A DNA stretch of 40,112 nt from Deltaproteobacteria bacterium (GTDB lineage Bacteria > Desulfobacterota > Desulfarculia > Adiutricales > Adiutricaceae): assembly GCA_031263485.1 (NCBI GenBank), contig JAISFS010000291.1, forward strand, positions 1-40,112. Reading direction: 5' to 3'. The notes beneath the pieces are model-generated. The model did no database searches, was not told where the DNA came from, and saw only the letters and a list, made by a program, of their open reading frames with translations. Of the stretch, positions 1 to 8,465 are shown piece by piece (the stretch's first letter is position 1; every line of letters begins with the position of its first letter). The position numbers and the translations under genes are program-made.

Positions 1-192
1 AGCTTGCTCGCCGCCTCTCAAGCGGCTGCACTCTCCCGGCGTGGCGCGGTAGGGCCGAACCGGACGGCGCTCGCCGGAAAGCGGCCTAGCCTAACCGGGA
101 CGGCTCGCTCCGGAAAGTCGGCCGGGTACCCCGACTGCCGTGTCAGTGCCGCTTGGGCCGCAGGCGGCACGACGTTCCGGAAAGCAAAACGA

Positions 193-264
193 TGTCTACG
201 ACTTAATCATGAAAAGTTTTCTTGGGCATCACAGCCCTGAAGACCCATCATATTGGGATGCCCA
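193..264 (+). repeat. 72-bp hairpin repeat, copy 1
   Basis: It starts with TGTCTACGACTTAATCAT and carries the arms TGGGCATC and GATGCCCA, which can form a stem. By eye about 60 of 72 positions match 9973-10043. Both copies are AT-richer than their surroundings. This may be the end of an insertion element or a MITE-like (small non-coding mobile) sequence; no transposase is visible. Confidence 0.65.
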
Positions 265-442
265 TAAGGTTTCATGCATCGGGAAGCTGACAATAACCAT
301 GAACCTGTAAGGCGGAGGACATGGCTTCTTTGGGATTTTAATTAATGATATCAGCAAATTGCCAAACGCCACCTCCCTTGGGTCGATGACGTTTGGAAAG
401 CGAAGGCCCGAACGAAAGCCTCCCGCGTAAGCCCCCGCGCGG

Positions 443-464
443 AAAGGCCGAAAACGGGCCTTTT
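443..464 (+). terminator. Possible weak hairpin terminator
   Basis: AAAGGCC and GGCCTTT form a 7-bp stem around a 7-base loop, ending in a run of four T. No gene ends just upstream, so its role is uncertain. Confidence 0.25.
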
Positions 465-1554
465 CGCCGGGCACCGGGGGCTCTCTGGGGAGGATTCGCG
501 ACATCGCGGCCAAACGTTTTCAAGCCTTGCAGGATCTGGTCTTCCGCCCCCAGCAGGGGACTGGCCCGTGAAAAATGCGGCCAGCTTTTGCTTTTTCCCG
601 GATTATGTTTAAAATGAAATTCGCTCAGGCGACCGCCGCCGGGCTGGCCGCCGATGCCGCGGCATCTGCTCCGCCGGTCCCGCCCGGACCGGACCGTTGC
701 GCATCCGCGCCGAACCGCCTGCCCCCGATCGAGTTCCGGCCTGCCCTTCGCGAGGCCGCCGCCGAAATGAGGTCAGGACCACCCCTATGCGAGGGCCGCC
801 GCCCTCGAGGCCAGGTCCGGCCTACCCCGACGCGATGGCCGCCGCTACCGTTATGAAATCCGGTCCTCGCGACGCGGGGACGCCGCCCGCCAGAGATTCC
901 GGGATCCGGGCGCTCTCGGGTCGCGCGTCTGGAAGGCTTCACGCGAAGCGACGGGAAAGCCCGGACACGGCAAAATAACTTGTCAAGCCGACCGGGCGCC
1001 GCTAAAATCCGGCAATGGCGCGGTCGCCCGGAGACGCGGGCGAGGCCTGGTCGACCGGTGACCCGCGCGAGGCGCGGACGGCCTTTCTAGTCTTTTTTTA
1101 CGGAACCGCATGTCTTTTTACGGGTCCGGACGCCCGGAAGTCCCGGCCCCGCCCTTATAATAATTCAGTCGCGGGCCCGCGGCCAAAGAATCCCCGGCCC
1201 GCCGCGCGTCGGGCCGCGGATCCCCAGATGACCCCGGCTCCTTGCCCGGGACGGCCCGGTCGCGACGCCTCCTTGGCGGACGCGTCGCACCGATGCCTTG
1301 CCGCCTTGGCCGGGCTCCGGATTTCCCGCCGCCGGGAGGGGCCCCGCGACGACCAGATGCCGCGCGGGAGACCCGGCGGCGGCTTGACAGCACTACAGTT
1401 GCCGACGATGGAAGGGCCCGGCCTCACGGGCCCGCGCCCCGCGCCGGAGAGCCGCCGCCGCGGGGCTTCGGGCAGCGGGACGGTCCCCTCAGGGGATCGG
1501 GCCGGCCCGAGGACCGATGCATATTTCCAGGGAGCTTAAGGCACCTGGCCTTTT

Positions 1555-1560
1555 GGAGGT
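1555..1560 (+). promoter_or_regulatory. Ribosome binding site that decides the start at 1565
   Basis: GGAGGT stands four bases before the ATG at 1565. The open frame extends further upstream to an ATG at 1517, which has no comparable site. Confidence 0.75.
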
Positions 1561-1564
1561 TTCC

Positions 1565-2380
1565 ATGACAAAGAATCTACCCCGGGGGGGTTTCGACAAG
1601 GGCGACGCCCCCATGGCCCAAGTAAGGGAGATCCTCTTCGGGGCCCAGCTCAAGGATATGGAGATGCGCTTCCGCCGGCAGGAGGAGCGCTTCCTCCGCG
1701 AGATAGCCGAGGTCCGCGACTCCCTCCGGACCCGGCTGGACTCCCTGGAGAACCACCTGAAAAGCGAGGTGGCGGCCATCTTCTCCCGGCTCAAGGAGGA
1801 GAAGGACGAGCGCGAGGCCGCCCTGAAGGCCGAGGAGAGGGACCGCCGCGAGCAGCTGGCCGGCGAGGCCAGGGAGCGCGAGCAGCAGTCCGACGCCCTG
1901 AAGCGCGACCTCACCGACGCCCTGACGCGGGAGAGCAAGGACCGCACGGACAGCGACTCGCGCCTCCAGTCAGCGCTCCAGAGCACCGACGAGACGCTGG
2001 AGCGCAAGACCTCCAAGCTCTCCCAGAGCCTGGACAACACCGAGCGGGCCCTCCGGGACCTCCTGAAGGGCGAGTGCACGGCCATCAACGACAAGATAGA
2101 CGAGAAGCACGCGGAGCTGGTGAACCACGTGGCCAAGACCAACTCCCAGATCCGGAGCGACATGGTCTACCGCACCGCGCTGTCCACGATGTTCACCGAG
2201 ACCGTGGGGAGCCTCTCCAAGCCCTGGAACCTGGACGTCGAGGACGCCGAGGAGGGCGCGGAGGACCTCTACCCCGGCGAAGCGGCGCACGAGCCCGCCC
2301 AGGGCGGGGACCAGCAGGAGGGCGACCGGCAGGAGGGCCAGCAGGGCGACGGAGGCTGGGGCGGGGACCAGCAGTACTAG
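1565..2380 (+). CDS. Coiled-coil protein of unknown function, first gene of the GTPase-associated cluster
   Basis: The protein has 271 residues. The ATG at 1565 is chosen because GGAGGT lies at 1555-1560, four bases upstream. After about 30 residues comes a short segment (QVREILFGAQLKDMEMRF) leading into a long charged helix to about residue 190. This helix is very rich in E, R, K, D and Q and is almost certainly coiled coil. The C-terminal tail is Gly/Gln/Asp-rich and probably disordered. There is no signal peptide or membrane segment, so it should be cytoplasmic. It lies 317 bp upstream of the OmpA-like gene on the same strand. From memory, coiled-coil proteins starting with a similar segment occur beside OmpA-like and small-GTPase genes in other bacteria, which suggests a scaffold role. 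That role is inference; the molecular function is unknown. Confidence 0.85.
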   Translation: MTKNLPRGGFDKGDAPMAQVREILFGAQLKDMEMRFRRQEERFLREIAEVRDSLRTRLDSLENHLKSEVAAIFSRLKEEKDEREAALKAEERDRREQLAGEAREREQQSDALKRDLTDALTRESKDRTDSDSRLQSALQSTDETLERKTSKLSQSLDNTERALRDLLKGECTAINDKIDEKHAELVNHVAKTNSQIRSDMVYRTALSTMFTETVGSLSKPWNLDVEDAEEGAEDLYPGEAAHEPAQGGDQQEGDRQEGQQGDGGWGGDQQY

Positions 2381-2697
2381 CCGCCGGCGGCGGCGGGCCT
2401 GCTGGAGCGGCGGCTGACGGCGTGGCCTCTCGCCTGCGGCCCGCCGCCCCGATCGGGTCCGCCGCCTAAGGTCCGTCGGGGCCCGATGCCCCGCCCCTGG
2501 CCCCCGACGGCTCCCGGGCCCCCTTCAGCCCGGAAGGCGGCGCCTCGCGGCTTCAGCCGAATGGCTCCGAGCGGGCGGGACTCCAGGCCCGCCCGGTTGC
2601 ACCGCCGCCCATAATAGGCCCTCGCCCGGGTCCCCGCGGCCCCGGCACCACCCGCAATCCCTCCCCCCGGCCCGCCTCACGGCTGACGGAAGAGAAC
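2381..2697. other. Intergenic, nothing recognised
   Basis: This GC-rich spacer lies between the coiled-coil gene and the OmpA-like gene. I see no promoter, terminator or repeat that I can support. Confidence 0.5.
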
Positions 2698-5600
2698 ATG
2701 GGCTTTTTCTCGTTTTTCTCCAGGAATAAGAGAGCCGCCGCGCCGCCCCCGCAGGACGGGGAAGAGACCGGGGCGGCAGACGCCGCCGCGCCGCCCGGGG
2801 AGGGCCGGGACGCGCCGGAAGCTGGCGGCCCCTATACCCGGGATGCGGACGGACGCGGGGAGGTGACCGAGTCCGCCGAAGGCTGGACGCAGCCTGCAGT
2901 CAAGGCGGACGGCCGGGAGGATACCGATCCCGAGGCCAGGAAGCGGGAGGCCGAGCGGAAGCTCCTGGAAGAGCTCGACTCCATGCTCGCGGAAGACGGG
3001 GCCGAAGACGCCGAGAAGGGCGACGACGCGGACCCTGGCGCGCCCTCCGAAGAAACCGGCCCCGGCGCCGGATCTCCCGACGCTCCCTCGGAAATGCCCG
3101 GCAGCGCAAACGATTCTCGGCACGTTTCCGCAAGTACCCGTGAAATTTTCGGCGAATCCCTGTACTCCGCCCGGGATGCGACCGGCGACGCTGACGATTC
3201 CCCCGAAGTTTCCGCGGAATCCCCCGACGCCGCCGAATCCCAGGACTCGTCCGCCGAATCCGCCGGGGTTCCGGCCGGAAAGGCGGCGGAAGCCGAAGGC
3301 GATGCTCCGCATGCCGCCGAGGCCGATGCCGGAAAGAAGAGGGAGATCGAGGAGAGTCTCCTGAGCCAGCTTGAGGCGCTCATCGGCGACGGCGACGGCG
3401 AGGACGAGGCGGCGGTCCTGGAAGCCGAGCGCCTGAGGAAGAAGGAGGCGGAGGACAGGCTCCTGAGCGAGCTGGAGTTCCTTTTGAGCGATGAGGATGA
3501 GGCCGAAGATGTCGGGGAAGGCGGAGCGGCAGCCGGGCCCGGGCACGCCGGAGGCCCACGGCGGCCGGAACGCGCCGACTCGGGTCAGGAAACCGCCGAC
3601 GCCTCCGGCCCGGAAGACGCCTCCGGCGATGCTGAAGACGCCTCCGGCGACGCTGAAGACGGCGCCGACGTGACCGGAGACGGCCCGCGTGGCCCGTTCG
3701 CGGGCAAGGCCGAAGGGGCCGGGGCGGCCTCCGCCGATGCCGGCTCCCACGTCGACGCCGACGGGGAGCTTCCGCCGCTCCCTTCCCCCGAGACCGAGCT
3801 GGGCCAGCTCAGATCGCTTCTCCTTGAGCGGGAGATACGCCAGATAGACCGCCTTGAAGGCACGGTCCATGACTCCCAGGCCCTGGCCCAGGCGATCTCC
3901 AGGGTCATCACCGAGGCGATCCTGCTCCGCTCCAAGCGCGACGACAAGCTCCTGACCGTCCTCGGCCCCACCGTCGAGACCATCGTCACCTCGTCGGTGC
4001 GCAGGAGCCCGGAGACCATCGCGAACCAGATCTTCCCGGTGATCGGCCCGGCCATCCGGCGCTTCATCTCCGACACCTTCATGAGCATGCTCCAGTCGCT
4101 CAACAGCACCCTGGAGATGAGCCTCTCGCTCAAGGGCCTCAAATGGAGGCTGGAGGCCTGGAGGGTCCACAAGCCCTTCAGCGAGATCGTGATGCTCCAC
4201 ACGCTCCTCTACCACGTGGAGGAGATCTACCTCATCCACGCGGAGAGCGGGCTCATTCTGGACCACATCATCTACGAGGGCGGCGAGAGCCGGGACGCGG
4301 AACTCGTGGCCGCGATGTTCACCGCCATCCGGGACTTCATCCGCGACAGCTTCTCGGTGGGCCAGAAGGAGCAGCTGGACAACCTGCGCTTCGGGGAGCG
4401 CACGATCTTTCTGCAGAGGACCGAAATGGTCTTCATGGCCGCCGTGGTCCGCGGGAACCCGCCCGCGGCCCTGGGCCGCGACCTCCAGGACGCCCTGGAG
4501 CTCATGGCGGTCAACTCCGCCGAGGACCTGGAGCGCTTCAAGGGGGACCCCGCGCCCTTCCGCAAGAACCGCTCCTTCTTCCAGCCTTTCCTCGAGGCCC
4601 GTTACGAGGACAAGCCACGCAAGCTCCCCTTCGCCATACGCTTCGCGCCCCTGGCCGCCGTGCTCCTCCTGGTCGCGTTTCTGGGCGTCAGGACATGGAA
4701 CGCCCGCGAGGCCCGCGAGGACGCGGACAGGCAGGCGCGCATCGTGACGGACGTGTCGCTCATGCACCTGGAGGCGAGGCGGGCCATGCGCAGCCAGGCC
4801 GACCGCGTGGCGGACCGCCTGGACGAGGAGCCGGGCCTCTCCGCCAGCGCCATCCGGGAGCTGCCCGGCACCGGCTACGAGATGACCGTCTTCAAGGACG
4901 ATCTGGCCGCCGACCCCTTCGAGATCCTCAGGTCCATGGAGGGCATCAGCCACGGCTCCTTCAAGCTGATAATAGCCCCCTACGTCTCGACCGACCGCGA
5001 GATAGTCTCCCGGAAGGTGGACAAGTTCATCAAGGTCCCGGAAGGCGTCGCCCACGTCTTCGACAACGACTCGGGCACCCTCAAGTTCTCCGGGACCGCC
5101 TCGCGCGGCTGGATCCGGGACGTCCAGCCGCAGGCGCTCTCCATCTCGGGCGTGAACAGCGTGGACCTCTCCGAGGTGCGCGATCCCGACAACGCCGCCG
5201 CCCAGGAGCTCCAGGCGAAAATCAACGGCACGGTCATCCACTTCCCCATGGGCGGCGCCCAGCCCGTGCCCGAGGACGCGGCGCTCTTCGAGGAGACCGT
5301 CGCCAACCTCAAGGCCCTGGGGACCCTGGCCGACAAGATGGGCGTGGCCCCGACCCTCACCCTCTACGGCCACGCCGACTGCGTGGGCACGGATCTCCGC
5401 AACTACGAGCTTTCCCTGGAGCGCACCAAGACCGTAGCGGCCAGGCTCTACATCGCGGGCTCACGGATGTCGGTCGTCACGGTAAACATGGGCGCGGAGT
5501 CATCCCAGGCGGAGGCGGCGGAAGCGGCGGCGACCGGCCAGTCGCCCGTCGGCGGCCAGGACGATGCCGCGACCGCCGCCATGCCTCCCCCCGCCCCGCC

Positions 5601-5778
5601 CTGCCCCCCGACGGGCAACCCCGACAGCCGCAGGCTGGAGTTCAGGGTGAGGCTGGGGGATGAGAAGGACGCCACCGAGATCGCCACCGAAGCCGCAGCC
5701 CAGGCAATGGAGGCGTCCGTCCTGGAGGAGCCCGGGGATGGGGAAACCGATGCCGGGGAATTCGGAAACGGGGCCTAA
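2698..5778 (+). CDS. Inner-membrane OmpA-like protein with cytoplasmic roadblock/longin-like region
   Basis: This is a 1026-residue protein. Residues 1-360 are acidic, Ala-rich and low complexity, with three copies of a short amphipathic motif of the form EAExxLLxELxxLL (about 81-100, 213-232, 247-266). Residues 365-490 form a conserved helical region (DSQALAQAISRVITEAILL). Residues 495-605 read as strand, helix, two strands, helix (EEIYLIHAESGLILDHII, then ELVAAMFTAIRDFIRDSF), which resembles a roadblock/longin fold. A single membrane helix lies at about 645-664, followed by a periplasmic region and an OmpA-type peptidoglycan-binding domain at about 886-985. That domain has GHAD (D894) and R909, spaced 15 apart as in OmpA. 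The start has only a weak GGAAGAG site. The protein probably links the cell wall to cytoplasmic partners. The GTPase and diguanylate cyclase genes lie downstream; a direct interaction is inferred, not shown. Confidence 0.85.
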   Translation: MGFFSFFSRNKRAAAPPPQDGEETGAADAAAPPGEGRDAPEAGGPYTRDADGRGEVTESAEGWTQPAVKADGREDTDPEARKREAERKLLEELDSMLAEDGAEDAEKGDDADPGAPSEETGPGAGSPDAPSEMPGSANDSRHVSASTREIFGESLYSARDATGDADDSPEVSAESPDAAESQDSSAESAGVPAGKAAEAEGDAPHAAEADAGKKREIEESLLSQLEALIGDGDGEDEAAVLEAERLRKKEAEDRLLSELEFLLSDEDEAEDVGEGGAAAGPGHAGGPRRPERADSGQETADASGPEDASGDAEDASGDAEDGADVTGDGPRGPFAGKAEGAGAASADAGSHVDADGELPPLPSPETELGQLRSLLLEREIRQIDRLEGTVHDSQALAQAISRVITEAILLRSKRDDKLLTVLGPTVETIVTSSVRRSPETIANQIFPVIGPAIRRFISDTFMSMLQSLNSTLEMSLSLKGLKWRLEAWRVHKPFSEIVMLHTLLYHVEEIYLIHAESGLILDHIIYEGGESRDAELVAAMFTAIRDFIRDSFSVGQKEQLDNLRFGERTIFLQRTEMVFMAAVVRGNPPAALGRDLQDALELMAVNSAEDLERFKGDPAPFRKNRSFFQPFLEARYEDKPRKLPFAIRFAPLAAVLLLVAFLGVRTWNAREAREDADRQARIVTDVSLMHLEARRAMRSQADRVADRLDEEPGLSASAIRELPGTGYEMTVFKDDLAADPFEILRSMEGISHGSFKLIIAPYVSTDREIVSRKVDKFIKVPEGVAHVFDNDSGTLKFSGTASRGWIRDVQPQALSISGVNSVDLSEVRDPDNAAAQELQAKINGTVIHFPMGGAQPVPEDAALFEETVANLKALGTLADKMGVAPTLTLYGHADCVGTDLRNYELSLERTKTVAARLYIAGSRMSVVTVNMGAESSQAEAAEAAATGQSPVGGQDDAATAAMPPPAPPCPPTGNPDSRRLEFRVRLGDEKDATEIATEAAAQAMEASVLEEPGDGETDAGEFGNGA

Positions 5779-6179
5779 GGCGTCCCGACGGGGCCACTCC
5801 GGCAACTTTGCCGAAGTTTGGTGACTTGTGCGGGTTCGGGGCCCGCCGGATCGGAGGCCCATCACCCGTTTCCGGGGCCTCGGACGCGCCGACGGCGCAA
5901 ATCCGGGCAACGGACGCCTCTCACGCCATCCCGCCCCTTTCCTCCGCCTGACCTTCCGGCGGACGGTCCGCCCCCGTCCCGACCGTGAGCCCGGCGGCGG
6001 CAGATTTCACGACTCCGGCCGCCATCGCAGGCTTCGATTCCTCCGTTACCGCCCGCATCTTCAGCTTCCCCCAGTCGCCCTCACAAATCACGTCCGCCTA
6101 AGCCGGCGGAGCTTCCGGCGGCCTTGTAGCCTCAGGCGGTCGCCTTGCTCAGGGAGCGGACCGCACCGGATTCAACCTA
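5779..6179. other. Intergenic, nothing recognised
   Basis: This 401-bp GC-rich spacer separates the two OmpA-like paralogues. No gene, terminator or clear promoter is visible. Confidence 0.5.
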
Positions 6180-7496
6180 ATGACCACGGACAGAATTCAG
6201 AACCCTCCCCCCGGCAAGGCACCTTCCGCCGATGCCGACGGAGGCTCCGCCAGACCGCCATTCCGCCCCGACCGTCCCTTCGGTTCCGGGCCCGCGAATC
6301 CCGACGGCGGCCCCGTTCCGTGCCCTGAAAACCCCGCTTCACGCCCCTCAACCCCCCGCCGCCCCTTCCTGGTGCGGCACGCCACCGCGTTGCTGGGGGC
6401 CTCCGTCCTCCTGGCCTCCGCCGTCTGCCTCTGGAACCGCTCGGAGGACCTGGCCCAGGCGGTCAGGGAATCCGACAACCACCTCACCCGCATGGAGAAG
6501 GCCGACTTGAACCGCAGACTGTACCTCGCGGAGGTGGATGAGGCCGCGGCGTGCCTGGACGGCGAGCCGGGACTCGCAGTGGCGCGGATAAGGCCCGTCG
6601 CGGGCGGGGATTTCGAGATCACGGTGCTGAAGGACCCCATGGCCAGGGACCCCGAGATGATCCTGGCCCGGGAAGGCAATGGCCCCAAGGGGATCTTCCG
6701 GATAAGGACAAGGCCCTTCCTCTCCGCGGACCCGGCAATGACGCTCTATCGGGCCGAGCAGCTCCTCAGTCTGCCCCCGGGGACCCGCGCGGCCTTCGAC
6801 GCGGAGACCGGACTCCTCACCCTCTCCGGCGAGGCGCCGCTGGGCTGGATTCAGGAGGCGCTCAGGATGGCGCCCTTCGTGCCGGGCGTGTTGAGGGTCG
6901 CGTCGGACGGCCTCCGCGACCCCCGGGAGGCCAAGGCGGCGGCGCTTCTCGACCAGGCCGACGGCCTCGTCCTGCATTTTCCGGACGGAAGCCGGGACAC
7001 TTCCGACCGGGACATCCTCGCGGCGGCGACGGGGAGCCTTAAGGCCCTCGCCCGGCTGGCCGTGGAGATGGAGACGACCTTGAACGTCTATGTCTACGCC
7101 CGGCCGGACCGCGGCCAGGAAGCCCCGGAGTCCCCCGGGGCCTCAGAGGCGTCGGAGGCGGGCCGGCTGCTGGCCGTCGACCGTGCGGAAGGCGTCGCGC
7201 GGACGCTCGCGCAGGCGGGGGTGCTCGCGGACTTCAAGGCCTTCGGGTCTTACGGCGGACCCTTCGCGGGCCCGGGCCCGGGCGTCCGGGCCGCCTCCGC
7301 CGCCGGGCTCGCCGTCCTGCGCGCCCGGCTCGGGGACGGCAGGGGGCTCCATGCCCCGGACTCCGGATGCCCGTACCCGGGCCCCTGGGGGGCACCGGAG
7401 TGCCCGGAGAAGCCGGATCCGCCGGCGGTCCGGGGTCCCCATACGGACGGCGCCGACCCTGGCTCCGGATCCGCGGACGCGGACATGAACCCCTGA
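6180..7496 (+). CDS. Short paralogue of the OmpA-like membrane protein (membrane helix plus periplasmic part)
   Basis: The protein has 438 residues. A Pro-rich cytoplasmic N-terminus (1-65) leads to one membrane helix (about 66-84). The periplasmic part then follows the 1026-residue neighbour domain by domain: a DGEPGL stretch near 127-132 (DEEPGL in the neighbour), EITVLKDPMARDPEMIL near 146-162, LSGEAPLGWIQ near 215-225, and LVLHFPDGS near 263-271. The OmpA-like domain is degenerate. The GHAD motif reads ARPD (D310), and the conserved Arg (R335) is 25 residues later rather than 15 because of an insert. Peptidoglycan binding is therefore doubtful. The roadblock-like cytoplasmic part is absent. 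The start ATG at 6180 has no good ribosome binding site and could be wrong. Inference: a duplicated partner or regulator of the larger protein. Confidence 0.75.
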   Translation: MTTDRIQNPPPGKAPSADADGGSARPPFRPDRPFGSGPANPDGGPVPCPENPASRPSTPRRPFLVRHATALLGASVLLASAVCLWNRSEDLAQAVRESDNHLTRMEKADLNRRLYLAEVDEAAACLDGEPGLAVARIRPVAGGDFEITVLKDPMARDPEMILAREGNGPKGIFRIRTRPFLSADPAMTLYRAEQLLSLPPGTRAAFDAETGLLTLSGEAPLGWIQEALRMAPFVPGVLRVASDGLRDPREAKAAALLDQADGLVLHFPDGSRDTSDRDILAAATGSLKALARLAVEMETTLNVYVYARPDRGQEAPESPGASEASEAGRLLAVDRAEGVARTLAQAGVLADFKAFGSYGGPFAGPGPGVRAASAAGLAVLRARLGDGRGLHAPDSGCPYPGPWGAPECPEKPDPPAVRGPHTDGADPGSGSADADMNP

Positions 7497-7961
7497 AACC
7501 GGCCTTCCGCCTGAAGCCTGCCTTCCGAATGCACGGCAAGGGATCGGGGCCCGAAAGGGCGCGAAAGGCACCGGAAAACGCCTCAAACCCCGGAAAAAGC
7601 TTCTAATCGGTCGCGAAACGCTTTATAAGGGACTCCAGACGACCTTGCCGGCGGCTTGCGGGGGCCGCGCCGGACAGTCGGCCGAAAGGGCCTCCGGACG
7701 GCCCCGCCGGGCACGGGGCCGATGCCGCGCCCGGCGGCCTTCCGCTTCACAAGCGGGAGGTCCGGGGCTATAATGTCTTACCTCATTTTCCGCCTTCCGG
7801 CGGCGCGGAGCGGCAGCGCCGCAGGGGGCGGGGCGGCAATCGGCCCCGTCGGCCAGACGCCAGCGGCAGAACCCCAGAACCACTGAACGGCGCCGGGAGC
7901 GGGGGCCTTCAAGGCTTCGCCCGGCGCGGCCTCGGGCGCCGCCCGGGCCCGGAACGGCGAA
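7497..7961. other. Intergenic leader region of the GTPase gene
   Basis: No gene is recognised. The region contains a strong sigma-70-like promoter at 7746-7774, which leaves a leader of about 180 bases before the GTPase start. Confidence 0.55.
7746..7774 (+). promoter_or_regulatory. Sigma-70-like promoter for the GTPase-GGDEF operon
   Basis: TTCACA (7746-7751) and TATAAT (7769-7774) are separated by 17 bases. The -35 box matches 5 of 6 consensus bases and the -10 box 6 of 6, which stands out in such GC-rich DNA. Transcription would start near 7781. Confidence 0.7.
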
Positions 7962-8465
7962 ATGATCAACAAGAAAATCTGCATGCTGGGCGCCTTCTGC
8001 GTCGGCAAGACCGCGCTCGTACGCCAGTATGTGAGCTCCATCTTCTCCGACAACTACCTCTCCACCGTCGGGGTGAAGATAAGCAAGAAGATTGTGTCCG
8101 AGGAGGAAGGGGGCGTGTCCCTCGTGCTCTGGGACATGGAGGGGCAGGACAACTACTCCACCGTCAACCTGAGCTACCTGAGGGGCGCGAACGGCCTCCT
8201 GTTCGTCGTGGACGGCACCCGGGGGGAGTCGCTCTCGATCGCCTTGAAGCTCCGCAACGAGTCAATCAAGATCCTGGGCAGGGGGGTGCCCGGCTACTTC
8301 CTCATCAACAAGGCCGACCTGGAGTCCGAGTGGGAGATAACCGACAAGGTGCTCCGGTCGCTGGAGTCCAAGGGCGTGAAGATCATCAAGACCAGCGCCA
8401 AGACGGGGCTCAACGTCGAGCGGACCTTTTCCGAGCTCACGCTCGCCATGATGGAGCAACATTGA
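7962..8465 (+). CDS. Ras/Rab-like small GTPase
   Basis: This is a 167-residue single-domain small GTP-binding protein with all five G motifs. The P-loop GAFCVGKT is at 10-17 (K16, T17), and the switch I threonine is T35 in STVG. DMEGQ at 58-62 has Q62 in the position of the catalytic Gln of Ras. NKAD at 116-119 sets guanine specificity, and SAK is at 145-147. There is no C-terminal Cys for lipidation and no membrane segment, so it is cytoplasmic. It should switch between GDP and GTP states. Its stop codon overlaps the TTG start of the GGDEF gene, so the two are translationally coupled. The membrane protein with a roadblock/longin-like region encoded upstream is a candidate regulator, because such folds often regulate small GTPases. 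The output is unknown. Confidence 0.93.
   Translation: MINKKICMLGAFCVGKTALVRQYVSSIFSDNYLSTVGVKISKKIVSEEEGGVSLVLWDMEGQDNYSTVNLSYLRGANGLLFVVDGTRGESLSIALKLRNESIKILGRGVPGYFLINKADLESEWEITDKVLRSLESKGVKIIKTSAKTGLNVERTFSELTLAMMEQH
8453..8464 (+). promoter_or_regulatory. Ribosome binding site and TTG start inside the GTPase gene
   Basis: GGAG at 8453-8456 precedes TTG at 8462-8464, whose last two bases are also the first two of the GTPase stop TGA. This arrangement implies translational coupling. Confidence 0.7.

Larger units (their letters stand above)
1..1564. other. Long region without a convincing gene
   Basis: No reading frame here has recognisable protein content; the open frames are those expected by chance in GC-rich DNA. 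The stretch around 190-360 is clearly richer in A and T. It holds one copy of a hairpin-bearing repeat (193-264) shared with the island near 9.97 kb. A weak hairpin followed by T residues lies at 443-464. A TATAAT string is at 1156-1161, but no matching -35 box is visible. Confidence 0.6.

Noticed and set aside
1156-1161. Promoter for the coiled-coil gene
   Set aside because: TATAAT is present but no -35 box stands at a proper distance, and the gene is 400 bp away.
2677-5373. 898-codon open frame on the minus strand
   Set aside because: It is antisense to the OmpA-like gene, with low-complexity content dominated by G, A, R and H. Long antisense frames are expected in GC-rich coding DNA.
8330-8461. 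GTG start for the GGDEF protein
   Set aside because: It would overlap the GTPase by about 130 bases with unconserved sequence; the TTG at 8462 has a ribosome site and conserved sequence follows.
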